Part shown: piece after piece, positions 33,631-42,637 of the stretch
Layout of the letters: every line of letters starts with the position of its first letter
Numbering within the stretch: the stretch's first letter is position 1
Translations under genes and position numbers: made by a program
DNA from: Candidatus Coprousia avicola
GTDB taxonomy: Bacteria > Actinomycetota > Coriobacteriia > Coriobacteriales > Coriobacteriaceae
Reading direction: 5' to 3'
NCBI GenBank assembly: GCA_018715125.1
Contig: DVMF01000076.1
Span: 1-52,623, forward strand
Length of the DNA stretch: 52,623 nt
Notes under the pieces: model-generated
Databases searched by the model: none
Told to the model about the DNA's origin: nothing
What the model saw: the letters and a program-made list of their open reading frames with translations, nothing else

Positions 33631-34155
33631 ACGAAACGCGAAACCATACCCACCTCTCCCGCTCGGCGCGCCGCGCTCATGGGCGCGCTCACCGCGCTTG
33701 CGCTCGTCGCCGGATACGTGGAGGTGCTCGTGCCGCTCCCCGTCACCGTGGCGGGCGTGAAGCTCGGCCTCGGCAACACCGTGGTGCTCTTTGCCCTCGT
33801 GCGCCTGGGGGCGCGCCCCGCCGGCCTCCTCATGCTCGCCAAGGTGCTCTGCTCGACGATATTGTTCGCCAACCCGCAGATGTTTGTCTTCAGCCTCGCG
33901 GGCGGCGTGGTCTCTTGGGCCGTTATGGCGCTTGCGTGGCGCAGCGGCCTCTTTTCCGTCCTCGCGACCTCGATTCTCGGCGGCATAGCGCACAATGCCG
34001 GCCAGCTGCTTGCGGTCGCACTCGTGCTCTCGCCCCACGTCGCCCTCGTCAACGCGCCGGTTCTGGCCGTGGCGGGCCTTATCTGCGGCGCCGCCGTGGG
34101 CCTGCTCGTGCACGCTATCCTGCGCGCCGTACCCGAGGAGGGCCGCCATGCCTAA
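33628..34155 (+). CDS. Gx transporter family / HepS1-like membrane protein
   Basis: A 175-residue polytopic protein. Conserved family segments are VPLPVTVAGVKLGLGNTVVL and FSLAGGVVSWAVMAL, with GGIAHNAGQLLAVAL. The family was first labelled heptaprenyl diphosphate synthase component I, but its membrane topology resembles ECF substrate-binding subunits. In many anaerobes it is paired with ApbE, as here, where the next gene overlaps by 8 bases, so a flavin- or quinone-related role is likely. The start is the ATG at 33628 (MTKRETIPTSPARR); a longer frame exists but has no ribosome site. Confidence 0.8.
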   Translation: MTKRETIPTSPARRAALMGALTALALVAGYVEVLVPLPVTVAGVKLGLGNTVVLFALVRLGARPAGLLMLAKVLCSTILFANPQMFVFSLAGGVVSWAVMALAWRSGLFSVLATSILGGIAHNAGQLLAVALVLSPHVALVNAPVLAVAGLICGAAVGLLVHAILRAVPEEGRHA

Positions 34156-35281
34156 CCAACCTGAGACCCCTGCGTCCCTTCGCACCGCCGCTACCTGCAC
34201 GCGCCGAGCCTTTGCCGCGCGCGCCGGGGCCCTAGGGGCGGCGCTCGCCCTCCTCGCCGGCGCGCCGCTCGTCGCCGGTTGCGCGCGCGAGAAGACCGAA
34301 GGGTCGGGCGCCGCGGGGCAAGGCGACGCCGCATCTGAGCCCGCGACGAGTTCTACCTTTGCCTTCGACACCTATTGCACGTTCTCCGTCTACGGCGACG
34401 ACGCCGCGCCCGCCCTCCTCGCCCGGGAGTGCGCGCGCTATGACGGGCTACTCGACCTGTACGACGCCGAGAGCGATATCGCGCGCGTCAACGCAGCCGG
34501 CGGCGCGCCCACACAGGTGGACCCCGCAACGGCCGAGGTCGTCGAACGGGCGCTCGCCTTCTGCGCCGAGGCAGACGGACGCTTTGATGTCACCATCGGC
34601 GCCGTCTCGCGCCTCTGGGATTTTGAGGAGGGCGTCCGCCCCACCGACGAAGAGATCGCGGCGGCACTCGCCCACGTTAACTGGCGCGGCGTGACGGTCG
34701 ATACCACCGACCCCACCGCTCCCACCATCACCCTCGCAGACCCCGCGGCAGCGCTCGACCTCGGCGGCATCGCCAAGGGGTTTATCGCCGACAAACTGGT
34801 GGAGACCCTGCGCGCCGAGACCGACGCCACGGCCGCCATCATCTCGCTCGGCGGCAACATCGTCTGCTGGGGCGAGAAGCCGGACGGCGCGGCCTGGAGC
34901 GTGGGCGTGCGCGACCCCAATGACCCCGGCGGCACGGCCACCGTGGGAACGGCGCGGTTGTCGGTAGGCGCAGGCGAGGCGGTCTCGCTCGTGACGAGCG
35001 GCCTCTACGAGCGCACCTTCGAGCTCGACGGAGTCACCTACTGGCACATCCTCGACCCCGCGACGGGCATGCCCGTCGCCACCGACACCGCGAGCGTGAC
35101 CGTGGTATCACCCTCGTCCACGCAGGCAGACGCGCTCTCCACAACGCTCTTTGTGGACGGCAGCGTCCGCGGCGCCGAGGTCGCGGACGCCCATGATGAC
35201 ACGGCGGCGTACTTCATCCTCGCCGATGGCAACGTCTGCAAGAGCACGCACTGGGATGCCCTGACAGACTTTGAAGCGTAG
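34148..35281 (+). CDS. apbE: FAD:protein FMN transferase ApbE, lipoprotein form
   Basis: A 377-residue lipoprotein. The N-terminus has a twin-arginine-like TRRAFA followed by a hydrophobic stretch and the lipobox LVAGC. The ApbE domain includes FDTYCTFSVYG, DLYDAESDIARVN, FDVTIGAVSRLWDF, ALDLGGIAKGFIADK, AAIISLGGNIVCWG and the C-terminal STLFVDG region. It transfers FMN from FAD to a threonine in S/T-G-A-T motifs outside the membrane, the modification expected on RnfD and RnfG in this window. Its start overlaps the upstream gene by 8 bases. It converges with the large cell-wall protein gene, 9 bases apart. Confidence 0.93.
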   Translation: MPNQPETPASLRTAATCTRRAFAARAGALGAALALLAGAPLVAGCAREKTEGSGAAGQGDAASEPATSSTFAFDTYCTFSVYGDDAAPALLARECARYDGLLDLYDAESDIARVNAAGGAPTQVDPATAEVVERALAFCAEADGRFDVTIGAVSRLWDFEEGVRPTDEEIAAALAHVNWRGVTVDTTDPTAPTITLADPAAALDLGGIAKGFIADKLVETLRAETDATAAIISLGGNIVCWGEKPDGAAWSVGVRDPNDPGGTATVGTARLSVGAGEAVSLVTSGLYERTFELDGVTYWHILDPATGMPVATDTASVTVVSPSSTQADALSTTLFVDGSVRGAEVADAHDDTAAYFILADGNVCKSTHWDALTDFEA

Positions 35282-35290
35282 GCGAACGCG

Positions 35291-38200
35291 CTACCGGCGC
35301 CGGCGCCGCGCCGCGACGAGTGCGGCGACGCCACCGAGCGCGCTCGCGGCGCACCACGCAAAGGAGGGATCGCCCGTGGCGGGCATACCCTGCGCGGTGC
35401 CGCCGGCCTGATTGCCCCCTGCATGGCCGCCGTCACCACCGGCCTGACCGTCGTGTCCGTCCCCCGTCGAACCGCCGGGCACGGTCGGCTCATCTGGATC
35501 CGTCTCGCCCGTTCCCACAACCGATCCGTCTTCCGCAAGCTGCGTACCGTTCGGCACCGTCTCCTCGGTACCGTCCGGCCGCGTCACCGCAAAGCCCCCG
35601 TTGCCATCGGGTGCCACCGTCGCACCCCCGGGTAGCTCGACAAGAGTCTTGTCGCTGTCCACCCGCGAATCTCCAGGCAGGGTGACCGACGAGCCGTCGG
35701 GGAACACCACCGTGCCGCCCTCTGCGGGAAGCACCACAAGACCTGCATCGTCCTCGGTCGAGCCCGTGGGGAACACGATGCCGCCGTGCTCGTCCGCAAA
35801 GGAGGCCACGCGCACCTCGACGATGGCAGACGCCGCATGGTTTCCATCGGCCGACGCCGCGAGGCGCACCTCGTACACACCGGGCGCCACCAACACGACA
35901 TCGTCGGCAGCAGCTGTCCACGCATCCGTGCCCTTGAGCCGCCATTCGGTACCCGCGGGCAAACCGCTGAGCGAGCCGCCCGATCCGACCACGGACTCCG
36001 CAATGCCGGTGACACCTTCGGGCGCCTCCGTGGGCGCGGCTGCAATCACGGTCTCGCCATCCCATACAGCGCGCTCGAAGTACACACCGTCCTCAACCGG
36101 ACGCGCTGGCAGCTCGGCCCGCAGCTCGTATGTGCCGGCATCGGTCGGAAGGCCCGCCTGCCAAGCCGCATCGTCTGCCGCGTCGGCGGTGCGCCACGAC
36201 CACACGACCTCTGCTGCAGCATCCTCGTCCCCATACGTGGCCGTCACCATATCGGAGAGGTCGAGCTCCTCACCCGTATAGGTGAAACCCTGCTCCGGAA
36301 GGTCGACCGTGAGCGTCGTCTCACCCAGCACCGGCTCGGGCTCCGACTCGGCAAAGTCGAGCGTCACCGCGCGAACCGCAGCAACCGTTGCGCCCGACGC
36401 CGTTTGCACGACCACCCGCGCAGGCAGCGTTACCGTGCCCGCCTCGGGCGCTGCATCGCACGAGAGGTGCATCGCCGTGCCCGCCGTCCCGAGCACGCCC
36501 TCCGCATCCGCCGCGATTGCACGCACGTAGTCGCCCGCATCGCTCACCGTGGCGCCCGAGAAATCGTCGCTCTCAGTTCCCACAAGTTCCACCGCAAGGC
36601 CCGTAAGCCCTGCGTCCGCGGGATCCAGAAGGTCTACCTGCACGGCCGTCGCGCCCTCAAGAAGACCGGACAGATCGAGCACCACCGTGGGCCGTCCCTC
36701 CGCGTCCTCGACGCGCGTCGCTGTAAGCACCGCGCCGTCATCGCCGCCAGCGGACACCTCGGCGTCGGTCAGACGCGTGTTGATGCCCTCGTTGGTCAGG
36801 TACGCCATAAGCTCGAGCGCATCTTGGTAGTCGACGAGGTCGTCGCCGTTCAAATCGCCCGCGAGCTGCTGCATGGCATCGAGACCATCGCCGGCATCCC
36901 GCTTCACCCCGGCCGTCGCCGCCACCCGCGCGCGCGACACGCCGCTGCCTGCTTGCGCCGCCGCCATCGCCGCCGCGTCGGCCACGTCAACCGCGCCGTC
37001 CTCGGTCACATCGCCCGGCACAAAGATGTTTACCTCGGCCCCGCTCACCGGGTCGCGTAGCACCGCCCCGGTGGGGATCACGTCGCCGTCCTGCAATTCA
37101 CGGTCGCCGTAGAAGAGCTCCCAGCCCATCTCGTCGAGCAGCTCGTAGTAGTCCTCGGTAAAGACGCTGCCCGACGGCATCAGCAGATCGTTCAGTCCCA
37201 CGGGGTCCTGGATGGAGCTTAAGATGTGCTCCTGCCCGGGGAAGGTCTCCGCCACTTCAAACCGCTGCGCCGTCACATTGCCGTCCTCGTCCTGCACCAT
37301 GAGGTAGGCTGTGCCGGTGTTGAGCGCATCGACCGAGATCTCGGTATCACCCGTAAAGGCGTAGCGCCCGTTCTCGTCGGGCTCGAGGCCGTCGATGCTC
37401 ACCTGAATCACGTTGGAGCCCTCCTGCGTCTCGACCCACGCTATGCAGCGCTGACTCTCCTCGGCCGTCTCGACGCTAAAGATGCTCGTGATGCCCTTGT
37501 AGGTCCGCTTGACCCACGAAAGGGTGTCGTACATGCCGCCCATCAGGTACTTGAGTCCAAAGCTCGACCCCTTGTCCCACACCTGCTCGATCGCGGTGCT
37601 GACCGCCACGTCCGTGAGCGACGGCCCCGCGTGATGGTCGATCTCAAAGTCGGTGGGAATCTGCGCCGTCGAGCCCTCGAGCGTGGAGATCACGGTATCT
37701 TCCAGGTAATAGCGGATGTCTATGTTGGCCATGATCTGCAGCATCGTATCAAGGGCCGCCCCAAGACCCCTGTTGGCACAAATCGCCACCATGATCTTGT
37801 GCGTGATCTCGGCGTTCTCGCCCGCCTGCACCATCGACGACTTCCAGATGACGTTGGTGGTGAGCGCGACCATCAGCCGCTCGCCGGGCTTGAGTTCGTC
37901 AACCTCTATCGTTGCGCCTTTCCCGAGTTCCTCGGTGGTGAGCTCAGTCCAGTCCTTCGCATCCTCAACGGCCTCGTCGCTCGTGAGATGCGTGTACTGC
38001 CCCTCAAACTGCGAGAGCTCTTTGATCTGGTGCGACACGTTGTAAATGGTGCGGTCCGAGACGTTCTCGAGCTCATAGAGCACGGTGTAGGGCTCGTTGT
38101 AGTAGGCCGCGTCCGACAGGTGGATGGTGAGCCGCATGTCGCTGCCGGCGTAGACGTGCAGCGGCTCGGTGCTGCGGAAGGTATAGGTAAAGGGCGCGCC

Positions 38201-40807
38201 GAGCTCTTGGAACGTACCCGTGAGCGAGGCCTCGAGCGTAAAGTCGCCCGCGCTGTCGCCGCGCACGTACCAGTCGACCGTCTTAGTCTCGAGGTGGCCG
38301 ACGGTACCGACTTCCTGCTCAACCTCCTGCGCGCCCGCGGTCAGACTGGGGAGCGAGAGACCGCTCGGCAGGTTGAGCGCGGCGTTGCAGCCGGCAAGCG
38401 TGTCGGTGTTGGACATGTTGACCACGATGAGCTGGACGTGGAACATCTCCTTGAGCCACTTGACCTCGCCCTGCGTCACGAGATAGAGGTACTCGTTGAC
38501 ACGGGTGACCTTGGTGGGCGCCTCTTCCTCCGGACCGCTCACGGTGATGGTCATGGGCTTATCGTTGCCGTCCTCGTCCTGCTCGACGCGCTCGCCGTCA
38601 AAGACGGCACCGACTGTCTCGCCCTTCTCGTTCTTATAGACATACGTCTCAAAAGAGCCAAGATCGATGCCCTCGATGCCTTGGTTGAAGCGGATGGCGC
38701 CACCATATTGGTAGACGTGGTTGTTGTCGGGGTCGGAGGTGTCGATGCCCGCCGCCTCCATCTCCTCTTTGGTCATCTCGCGACCGGTGAGCTCACCTTG
38801 GACGAGCGCCTCAGCCGAGAGACCGATATCGGGCACCTCGACCTCGCCCGCCGCAAAGGTGTACGTGAACCCGCGCACCTGGAACTGACTGTACTCGACC
38901 CAGACGTCGTACATCCCCGCCGGGGCGAAGAAGGCCGCGCGACCGAGGTCCTCAGTCGTGATTTTTTGTGACTCGCCTGAGCCGTTCGTGGGCGTGAGGG
39001 TGATGGTCGCGCCAGTCAGCGGCTCGAGCGTCTGGGCGTTGACCACCCGGAACGTGGCGAAAGTGTAGTCGGGATGCGCCACAAAGTCAGGCTCGAGCTG
39101 AGCGATCACGCCGTCCTCGCGCGCGTCGCAACGGTCGCAGACGCGGTGGTGCGCACCGGAAGCAAAGTAGGTCGCCGGCGTGTCAACGATCCAGTCGCCG
39201 TAACTGTGACCGAGAGCATCGACCGTCTCCACATCGGCGCGGTCGTTGCAGCGACTGCAGTAGCGGGAGCGCTCACCGGACTCGGTGCAGGTGGGCGTAA
39301 CGTCGATCACGTAGTCGCCGTAGTCGTGGCCAAGCGCATCCACAGCCTCCACATCGGCGCGATCGTCGCAGCGCTCGCAATGGTGCGAACGCTCGCCGGG
39401 CGTGGTGCAGGTGGGCTCGGTATCGACGGTCCACGCATCGGCGTAGGCATGGCCGAGAGGCGCGATCTCCTCGGCCGCGGATGCCGTCTGGCAGCGCGTG
39501 CACACCCTATGTCCCGATCCGGGCTCCATGCAGGTCGGCTCGGTGTCGACCACGACCTCGCCCGAGAAGTCATGCCCGAGCGCCTCGGGGTAGGCGCGCT
39601 CGTCAATCGCCTCGCACCAGCAAACGCGCTGCTGCGCACCAGGCTCGGTGCACGTAGGCTCCTTGACCGTCACCCAGTCCCCATACTCATGCTCGTGCGT
39701 CATATCGTGAACGCACGTATATCCCCGCGCCTCGGCAAACTGGCAGGCAACCGAGTTTTTCACACAGTGGACCGTCACGCCGTCGAGTGTGTTCGACTCA
39801 TCAATGAACGCAACGGATGCGGGAAGGTGCAGATCTCCGATGCCCGCTCCTGTCTCGTCGTCATTCGAACACGTGAAGACCTGAGAGCCGATGGAAGTAA
39901 CGGTATCGGGAATATGAAGCTCAGTAATGCCCGCACCATCGAAGAGCGTATCGGGAAGCGACACGATGCCCTCGCCAAATGTGACGGACTCGATGCCGAC
40001 GCTCCCCTCGAAGGGGCTTATCACTGTTGCGTCATCGGACCCAAGGCTCGCAGGAATACGCACGGAACGCAAATCGGGCATATGCGCGAAGGCGTTACGC
40101 TCGATAGTGATAACGGAGTCCGGAAGAACGATCTCCTGCAACCCGTCGACATAGCTGAAGGCGTCATGCCCGACCTCTGTCACACCGTCTGGAATGACAA
40201 CGTTCCCGATGGTACTGCCGTTACCAAACATGAAGCGGGGAATGACCTCGGTACCCTCCTCGAAGATAACCGTGTCGATCGTAGCGCCCAAAAACCCACC
40301 GACGCCTCCGTCTTTCCTAATTGACGTAGGGATAACGAGCTCATCAACGTTCAAGCTCTCAAACGCAGCCATGTCGAGAATCTCAACACCATGGCCTAAG
40401 TCAACGCTTGACAGCGAGCAACCCGAAAACGCTGCAAGACCGATTTCCTTCACGGAGTCGGGAATGACCACCGAGGTGACACTGGTTTGGTCATAAAACG
40501 CCCGAGCTTCGATCTTGGTCACCCCATCGGGAATGACCACGTCCCCGCCCGCGCCCTGGTACGCGGTGAGCACACCGTCTTCGTCGATCACAAAGTCGGA
40601 CGACTGGTCAGCCTGCTGAACCGCCGCGTCCGCATCCTGCGCATCCGCCCAAGCGGCGTCCCCGCGCGCATCGACTTGGGCGGCACGCTCCTGGGCGCCC
40701 GCCTGAGCATCGGTCTGCTGTGCGGCCCACACGGCCGCCGGTGCGCACACCGCGGTCCCCATCAGAAGCACGGCGAGCGCCGCGCGAATCAACCCGGTTC
40801 GGCTCAT
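35291..40807 (-). CDS. 1838-residue wall-anchored protein: BspA-type LRRs, Cys-pair repeats, dockerin-like motifs, MPATG
   Basis: The ATG at 40807 has AAGGGGA upstream. A signal peptide (LIRAALAVLLMGTAV...) is followed by BspA/LRR_5 leucine-rich repeats (about 80-345; pattern VVIPDGVTEVGHDAFSYVDG). Next are about five 45-residue repeats (about 365-570) of the type PTCTEPG...R-x-C-x-x-C...A-L-G-H-x-Y-x-x-W with paired cysteines. After a long region without a clear family come two EF-hand-like dockerin motifs near 1262 (GDVTEDGAVDVADAAAMAA) and 1316 (GDLNGDDLVDYQDALELMAY). The C-terminus has Gly-rich repeats, MPATG at 1808, a hydrophobic helix and RRRRR: a sortase signal. It is probably a surface adhesin or scaffold-binding protein. 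It is the longest gene in the window. Confidence 0.88.
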   Translation of the reverse strand: MSRTGLIRAALAVLLMGTAVCAPAAVWAAQQTDAQAGAQERAAQVDARGDAAWADAQDADAAVQQADQSSDFVIDEDGVLTAYQGAGGDVVIPDGVTKIEARAFYDQTSVTSVVIPDSVKEIGLAAFSGCSLSSVDLGHGVEILDMAAFESLNVDELVIPTSIRKDGGVGGFLGATIDTVIFEEGTEVIPRFMFGNGSTIGNVVIPDGVTEVGHDAFSYVDGLQEIVLPDSVITIERNAFAHMPDLRSVRIPASLGSDDATVISPFEGSVGIESVTFGEGIVSLPDTLFDGAGITELHIPDTVTSIGSQVFTCSNDDETGAGIGDLHLPASVAFIDESNTLDGVTVHCVKNSVACQFAEARGYTCVHDMTHEHEYGDWVTVKEPTCTEPGAQQRVCWCEAIDERAYPEALGHDFSGEVVVDTEPTCMEPGSGHRVCTRCQTASAAEEIAPLGHAYADAWTVDTEPTCTTPGERSHHCERCDDRADVEAVDALGHDYGDYVIDVTPTCTESGERSRYCSRCNDRADVETVDALGHSYGDWIVDTPATYFASGAHHRVCDRCDAREDGVIAQLEPDFVAHPDYTFATFRVVNAQTLEPLTGATITLTPTNGSGESQKITTEDLGRAAFFAPAGMYDVWVEYSQFQVRGFTYTFAAGEVEVPDIGLSAEALVQGELTGREMTKEEMEAAGIDTSDPDNNHVYQYGGAIRFNQGIEGIDLGSFETYVYKNEKGETVGAVFDGERVEQDEDGNDKPMTITVSGPEEEAPTKVTRVNEYLYLVTQGEVKWLKEMFHVQLIVVNMSNTDTLAGCNAALNLPSGLSLPSLTAGAQEVEQEVGTVGHLETKTVDWYVRGDSAGDFTLEASLTGTFQELGAPFTYTFRSTEPLHVYAGSDMRLTIHLSDAAYYNEPYTVLYELENVSDRTIYNVSHQIKELSQFEGQYTHLTSDEAVEDAKDWTELTTEELGKGATIEVDELKPGERLMVALTTNVIWKSSMVQAGENAEITHKIMVAICANRGLGAALDTMLQIMANIDIRYYLEDTVISTLEGSTAQIPTDFEIDHHAGPSLTDVAVSTAIEQVWDKGSSFGLKYLMGGMYDTLSWVKRTYKGITSIFSVETAEESQRCIAWVETQEGSNVIQVSIDGLEPDENGRYAFTGDTEISVDALNTGTAYLMVQDEDGNVTAQRFEVAETFPGQEHILSSIQDPVGLNDLLMPSGSVFTEDYYELLDEMGWELFYGDRELQDGDVIPTGAVLRDPVSGAEVNIFVPGDVTEDGAVDVADAAAMAAAQAGSGVSRARVAATAGVKRDAGDGLDAMQQLAGDLNGDDLVDYQDALELMAYLTNEGINTRLTDAEVSAGGDDGAVLTATRVEDAEGRPTVVLDLSGLLEGATAVQVDLLDPADAGLTGLAVELVGTESDDFSGATVSDAGDYVRAIAADAEGVLGTAGTAMHLSCDAAPEAGTVTLPARVVVQTASGATVAAVRAVTLDFAESEPEPVLGETTLTVDLPEQGFTYTGEELDLSDMVTATYGDEDAAAEVVWSWRTADAADDAAWQAGLPTDAGTYELRAELPARPVEDGVYFERAVWDGETVIAAAPTEAPEGVTGIAESVVGSGGSLSGLPAGTEWRLKGTDAWTAAADDVVLVAPGVYEVRLAASADGNHAASAIVEVRVASFADEHGGIVFPTGSTEDDAGLVVLPAEGGTVVFPDGSSVTLPGDSRVDSDKTLVELPGGATVAPDGNGGFAVTRPDGTEETVPNGTQLAEDGSVVGTGETDPDEPTVPGGSTGDGHDGQAGGDGGHAGGNQAGGTAQGMPATGDPSFAWCAASALGGVAALVAARRRRR

Positions 40808-40905
40808 GGTATCCCCTTCCCCGCCAGCCACAGAGATATGGCTGGTCACGATACCCATCCATTGTATCGGCGGGGTATCCGCGACTAGCGGGAGGGGGGC
40901 TACTG

Positions 40906-40938
40906 ATTATGACATCAAGCGGCGCGGTTGTGACAACC
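40906..40938 (-). promoter_or_regulatory. Weak promoter and small palindrome upstream of the cell-wall protein gene
   Basis: On the minus strand TTGTCA (40931-40936) and CATAAT (40906-40911) are 19 bases apart. The -35 lies inside the perfect palindrome GGTTGT-G-ACAACC (40926-40938). Confidence 0.3.
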
Positions 40939-41020
40939 CGCAGGCGGCAAACCGGCCGGGACACCCCAAACCACAGAGATGAAGGGTGAAGCGAGGGGAG
41001 GCGCGTGTCGAAGCGGCGCG

Positions 41021-41980
41021 CTAGAACTCGCCGATCATCCGCACCTCGGGCTCGAGCTCCACGTCAAACTTCTCGCGCACCGTATCCTGCACGTGGGCGA
41101 TGAGCCCGCGGACGTCGGCAGCAGTGGCACCTCCTGCGTTGACCACAAAGCCGCAATGCTTGGTCGAGACCTCTGCGGCGCCCACGCGCGCACCGGCGAG
41201 ACCGGCGTCCATGATGAGCTTGCCGGCAAAATAACCCTGTGGCCGCTTGAAGGTGGAGCCGGCGCTCGGCAGCTCAAGCGGCTGCTTCTCCTCGCGACGG
41301 CGCTGGTAGCTGTCCATATCCGCCCGAATCATGGCGCTGTTGCCGGGTGCGAGCGCAAAGGTTGCCGAGATGACGACGAGGCCTTCGCTCGCCACGCGGC
41401 TCTTGCGGTACCCCATACCCAGCTCGTCGCGCCCGAGCGTGCGAACCGTCCCGCGCAGACGCGCGGCCCCTTCGTCCGCACCGCCTGGCACATAGACCGT
41501 CACCGATTCCAGCACATCCGCCGTGCAGGCGTCGTAGGCACCCGCGTTCATGAAGCACGCTCCGCCCACGGTGGCGGGGATACCCCAGAGCGGCTCCAGG
41601 CCCGAGAGCCCTGCGTCGGCAGCGGCAAGCGCCACATCGCGCAGCAGCGCTCCCGCCTCGGCCGTCACACGTGTACCCTCGACCGAGATGCCGGAGAAAT
41701 TCTCGCGCAGCAGCACCACTACGCCGCGGATGCCGCGGTCGCCCACCAGAAGGTCGCTCCCGTTGCCCACCACGATCACCGGCACTCCGGCGATCGCGCA
41801 GGTATCGAGCACTTTGACGAGCGCCTCGGGGGTCTCGGGCGTTACCAGCACATCGGCCGGACCGCCGATCTTGAACGTGGTGTGCCGGCTCATGGGCTCG
41901 ACGAGCGCCACGTTGTCCTCGCCCGCCGCCGCACCGAGCGTGCAGATAACGTCCTCGTTAAAGCTATCGTAATCGTGCAT
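41021..41980 (-). CDS. murB: UDP-N-acetylenolpyruvoylglucosamine reductase MurB
   Basis: A 319-residue FAD enzyme that reduces enolpyruvyl-UDP-GlcNAc with NADPH to UDP-MurNAc in peptidoglycan synthesis. FAD-binding features are VVGNGSDLLVGDRGIRGVVV and WGIPATVGGACFMNAGAYD. The catalytic Ser is in PSAGSTFKRPQGYFAGKLI and the final Glu in DVELEPEVRMIGEF. The pattern is that of type II MurB. The start is the ATG at 41980 behind AAGGGG. It follows niaR on the same strand, 108 bases downstream, and may be the last gene of the nad operon. Confidence 0.96.
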   Translation of the reverse strand: MHDYDSFNEDVICTLGAAAGEDNVALVEPMSRHTTFKIGGPADVLVTPETPEALVKVLDTCAIAGVPVIVVGNGSDLLVGDRGIRGVVVLLRENFSGISVEGTRVTAEAGALLRDVALAAADAGLSGLEPLWGIPATVGGACFMNAGAYDACTADVLESVTVYVPGGADEGAARLRGTVRTLGRDELGMGYRKSRVASEGLVVISATFALAPGNSAMIRADMDSYQRRREEKQPLELPSAGSTFKRPQGYFAGKLIMDAGLAGARVGAAEVSTKHCGFVVNAGGATAADVRGLIAHVQDTVREKFDVELEPEVRMIGEF

Positions 41981-42088
41981 GGGTACCCCTTCGGGTCGCT
42001 GCGTCACGGAATCGCCGCCCAACAGCGGACGGCAGCCGCCCCCGATTCTACCCCAGCGGGGCAGCGCGGCGCAGACGGCGCCGAGCCG

Positions 42089-42637
42089 TCACATCTCCAA
42101 CTCGTAGGGAAAAACCTCGGCAAGGTAGCCGCGCGCGGCGAGAGCGGCCTCGATCTCATCGAGGGTCTCCTCGGTGTCCGCCATAATCCGGTGAAAGTGA
42201 TATCCCGAGGTCACCGTCATAAGCGGACAACTCTTGCCCGAGCGAATGCCCTCGAGGTAGCGCTCCACATCCCGGCGCGTGCGCACGTTGAGGTCGGCCG
42301 AGATCATGCCGTACACGCGGTGGTTGACCATGACGTTCAGCACCGTTCCGCCCAAGTCGACGATGCAAGTGAGCTCATCGCCGAGCTGCTCGGGGGTGTG
42401 GTGGACCTTGACGAGCCGCGTGGGCACGGCGGGCGCGCTGCCCTCGCGGAGCACGTACCCGCGGCTCGTAGCGACGATATCGCGACCGTCCGCACGCAGA
42501 AGCGCGATATCCTGCACCACCACCTGACGGCTCACGCCCACCTCGCGCGCGAGCGCCCCGCCCGAGAGCGGACGGTCGGAGGCGCGCAGCAGCTCAACGA
42601 TGCGCTCGCGGCGCCCCCGCCCCGACCCGGCGCTCAT
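42089..42637 (-). CDS. niaR: Transcriptional repressor of NAD biosynthesis NiaR (3H domain)
   Basis: A 182-residue regulator with an N-terminal HTH_11 domain (LSGGALAREVGVSRQVVVQD) and a C-terminal 3H domain, named after three conserved histidines, here in KVHHTPEQL, VNHRVYG and GYHFHRIM. NiaR senses nicotinate and represses de novo and salvage NAD genes. The ATG overlaps the nadC stop by 4 bases (ATGA). Its likely operator is a direct repeat ahead of nadA, so the operon is self-repressed. Confidence 0.92.
   Translation of the reverse strand: MSAGSGRGRRERIVELLRASDRPLSGGALAREVGVSRQVVVQDIALLRADGRDIVATSRGYVLREGSAPAVPTRLVKVHHTPEQLGDELTCIVDLGGTVLNVMVNHRVYGMISADLNVRTRRDVERYLEGIRSGKSCPLMTVTSGYHFHRIMADTEETLDEIEAALAARGYLAEVFPYELEM

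Noticed and set aside
39100..39720. Tandem Cys repeats as a CRISPR-like or DNA-level repeat array
   Set aside because: The repetition is at protein level inside one frame (PTC...CxxC...LGH); the DNA copies differ and there are no spacers.
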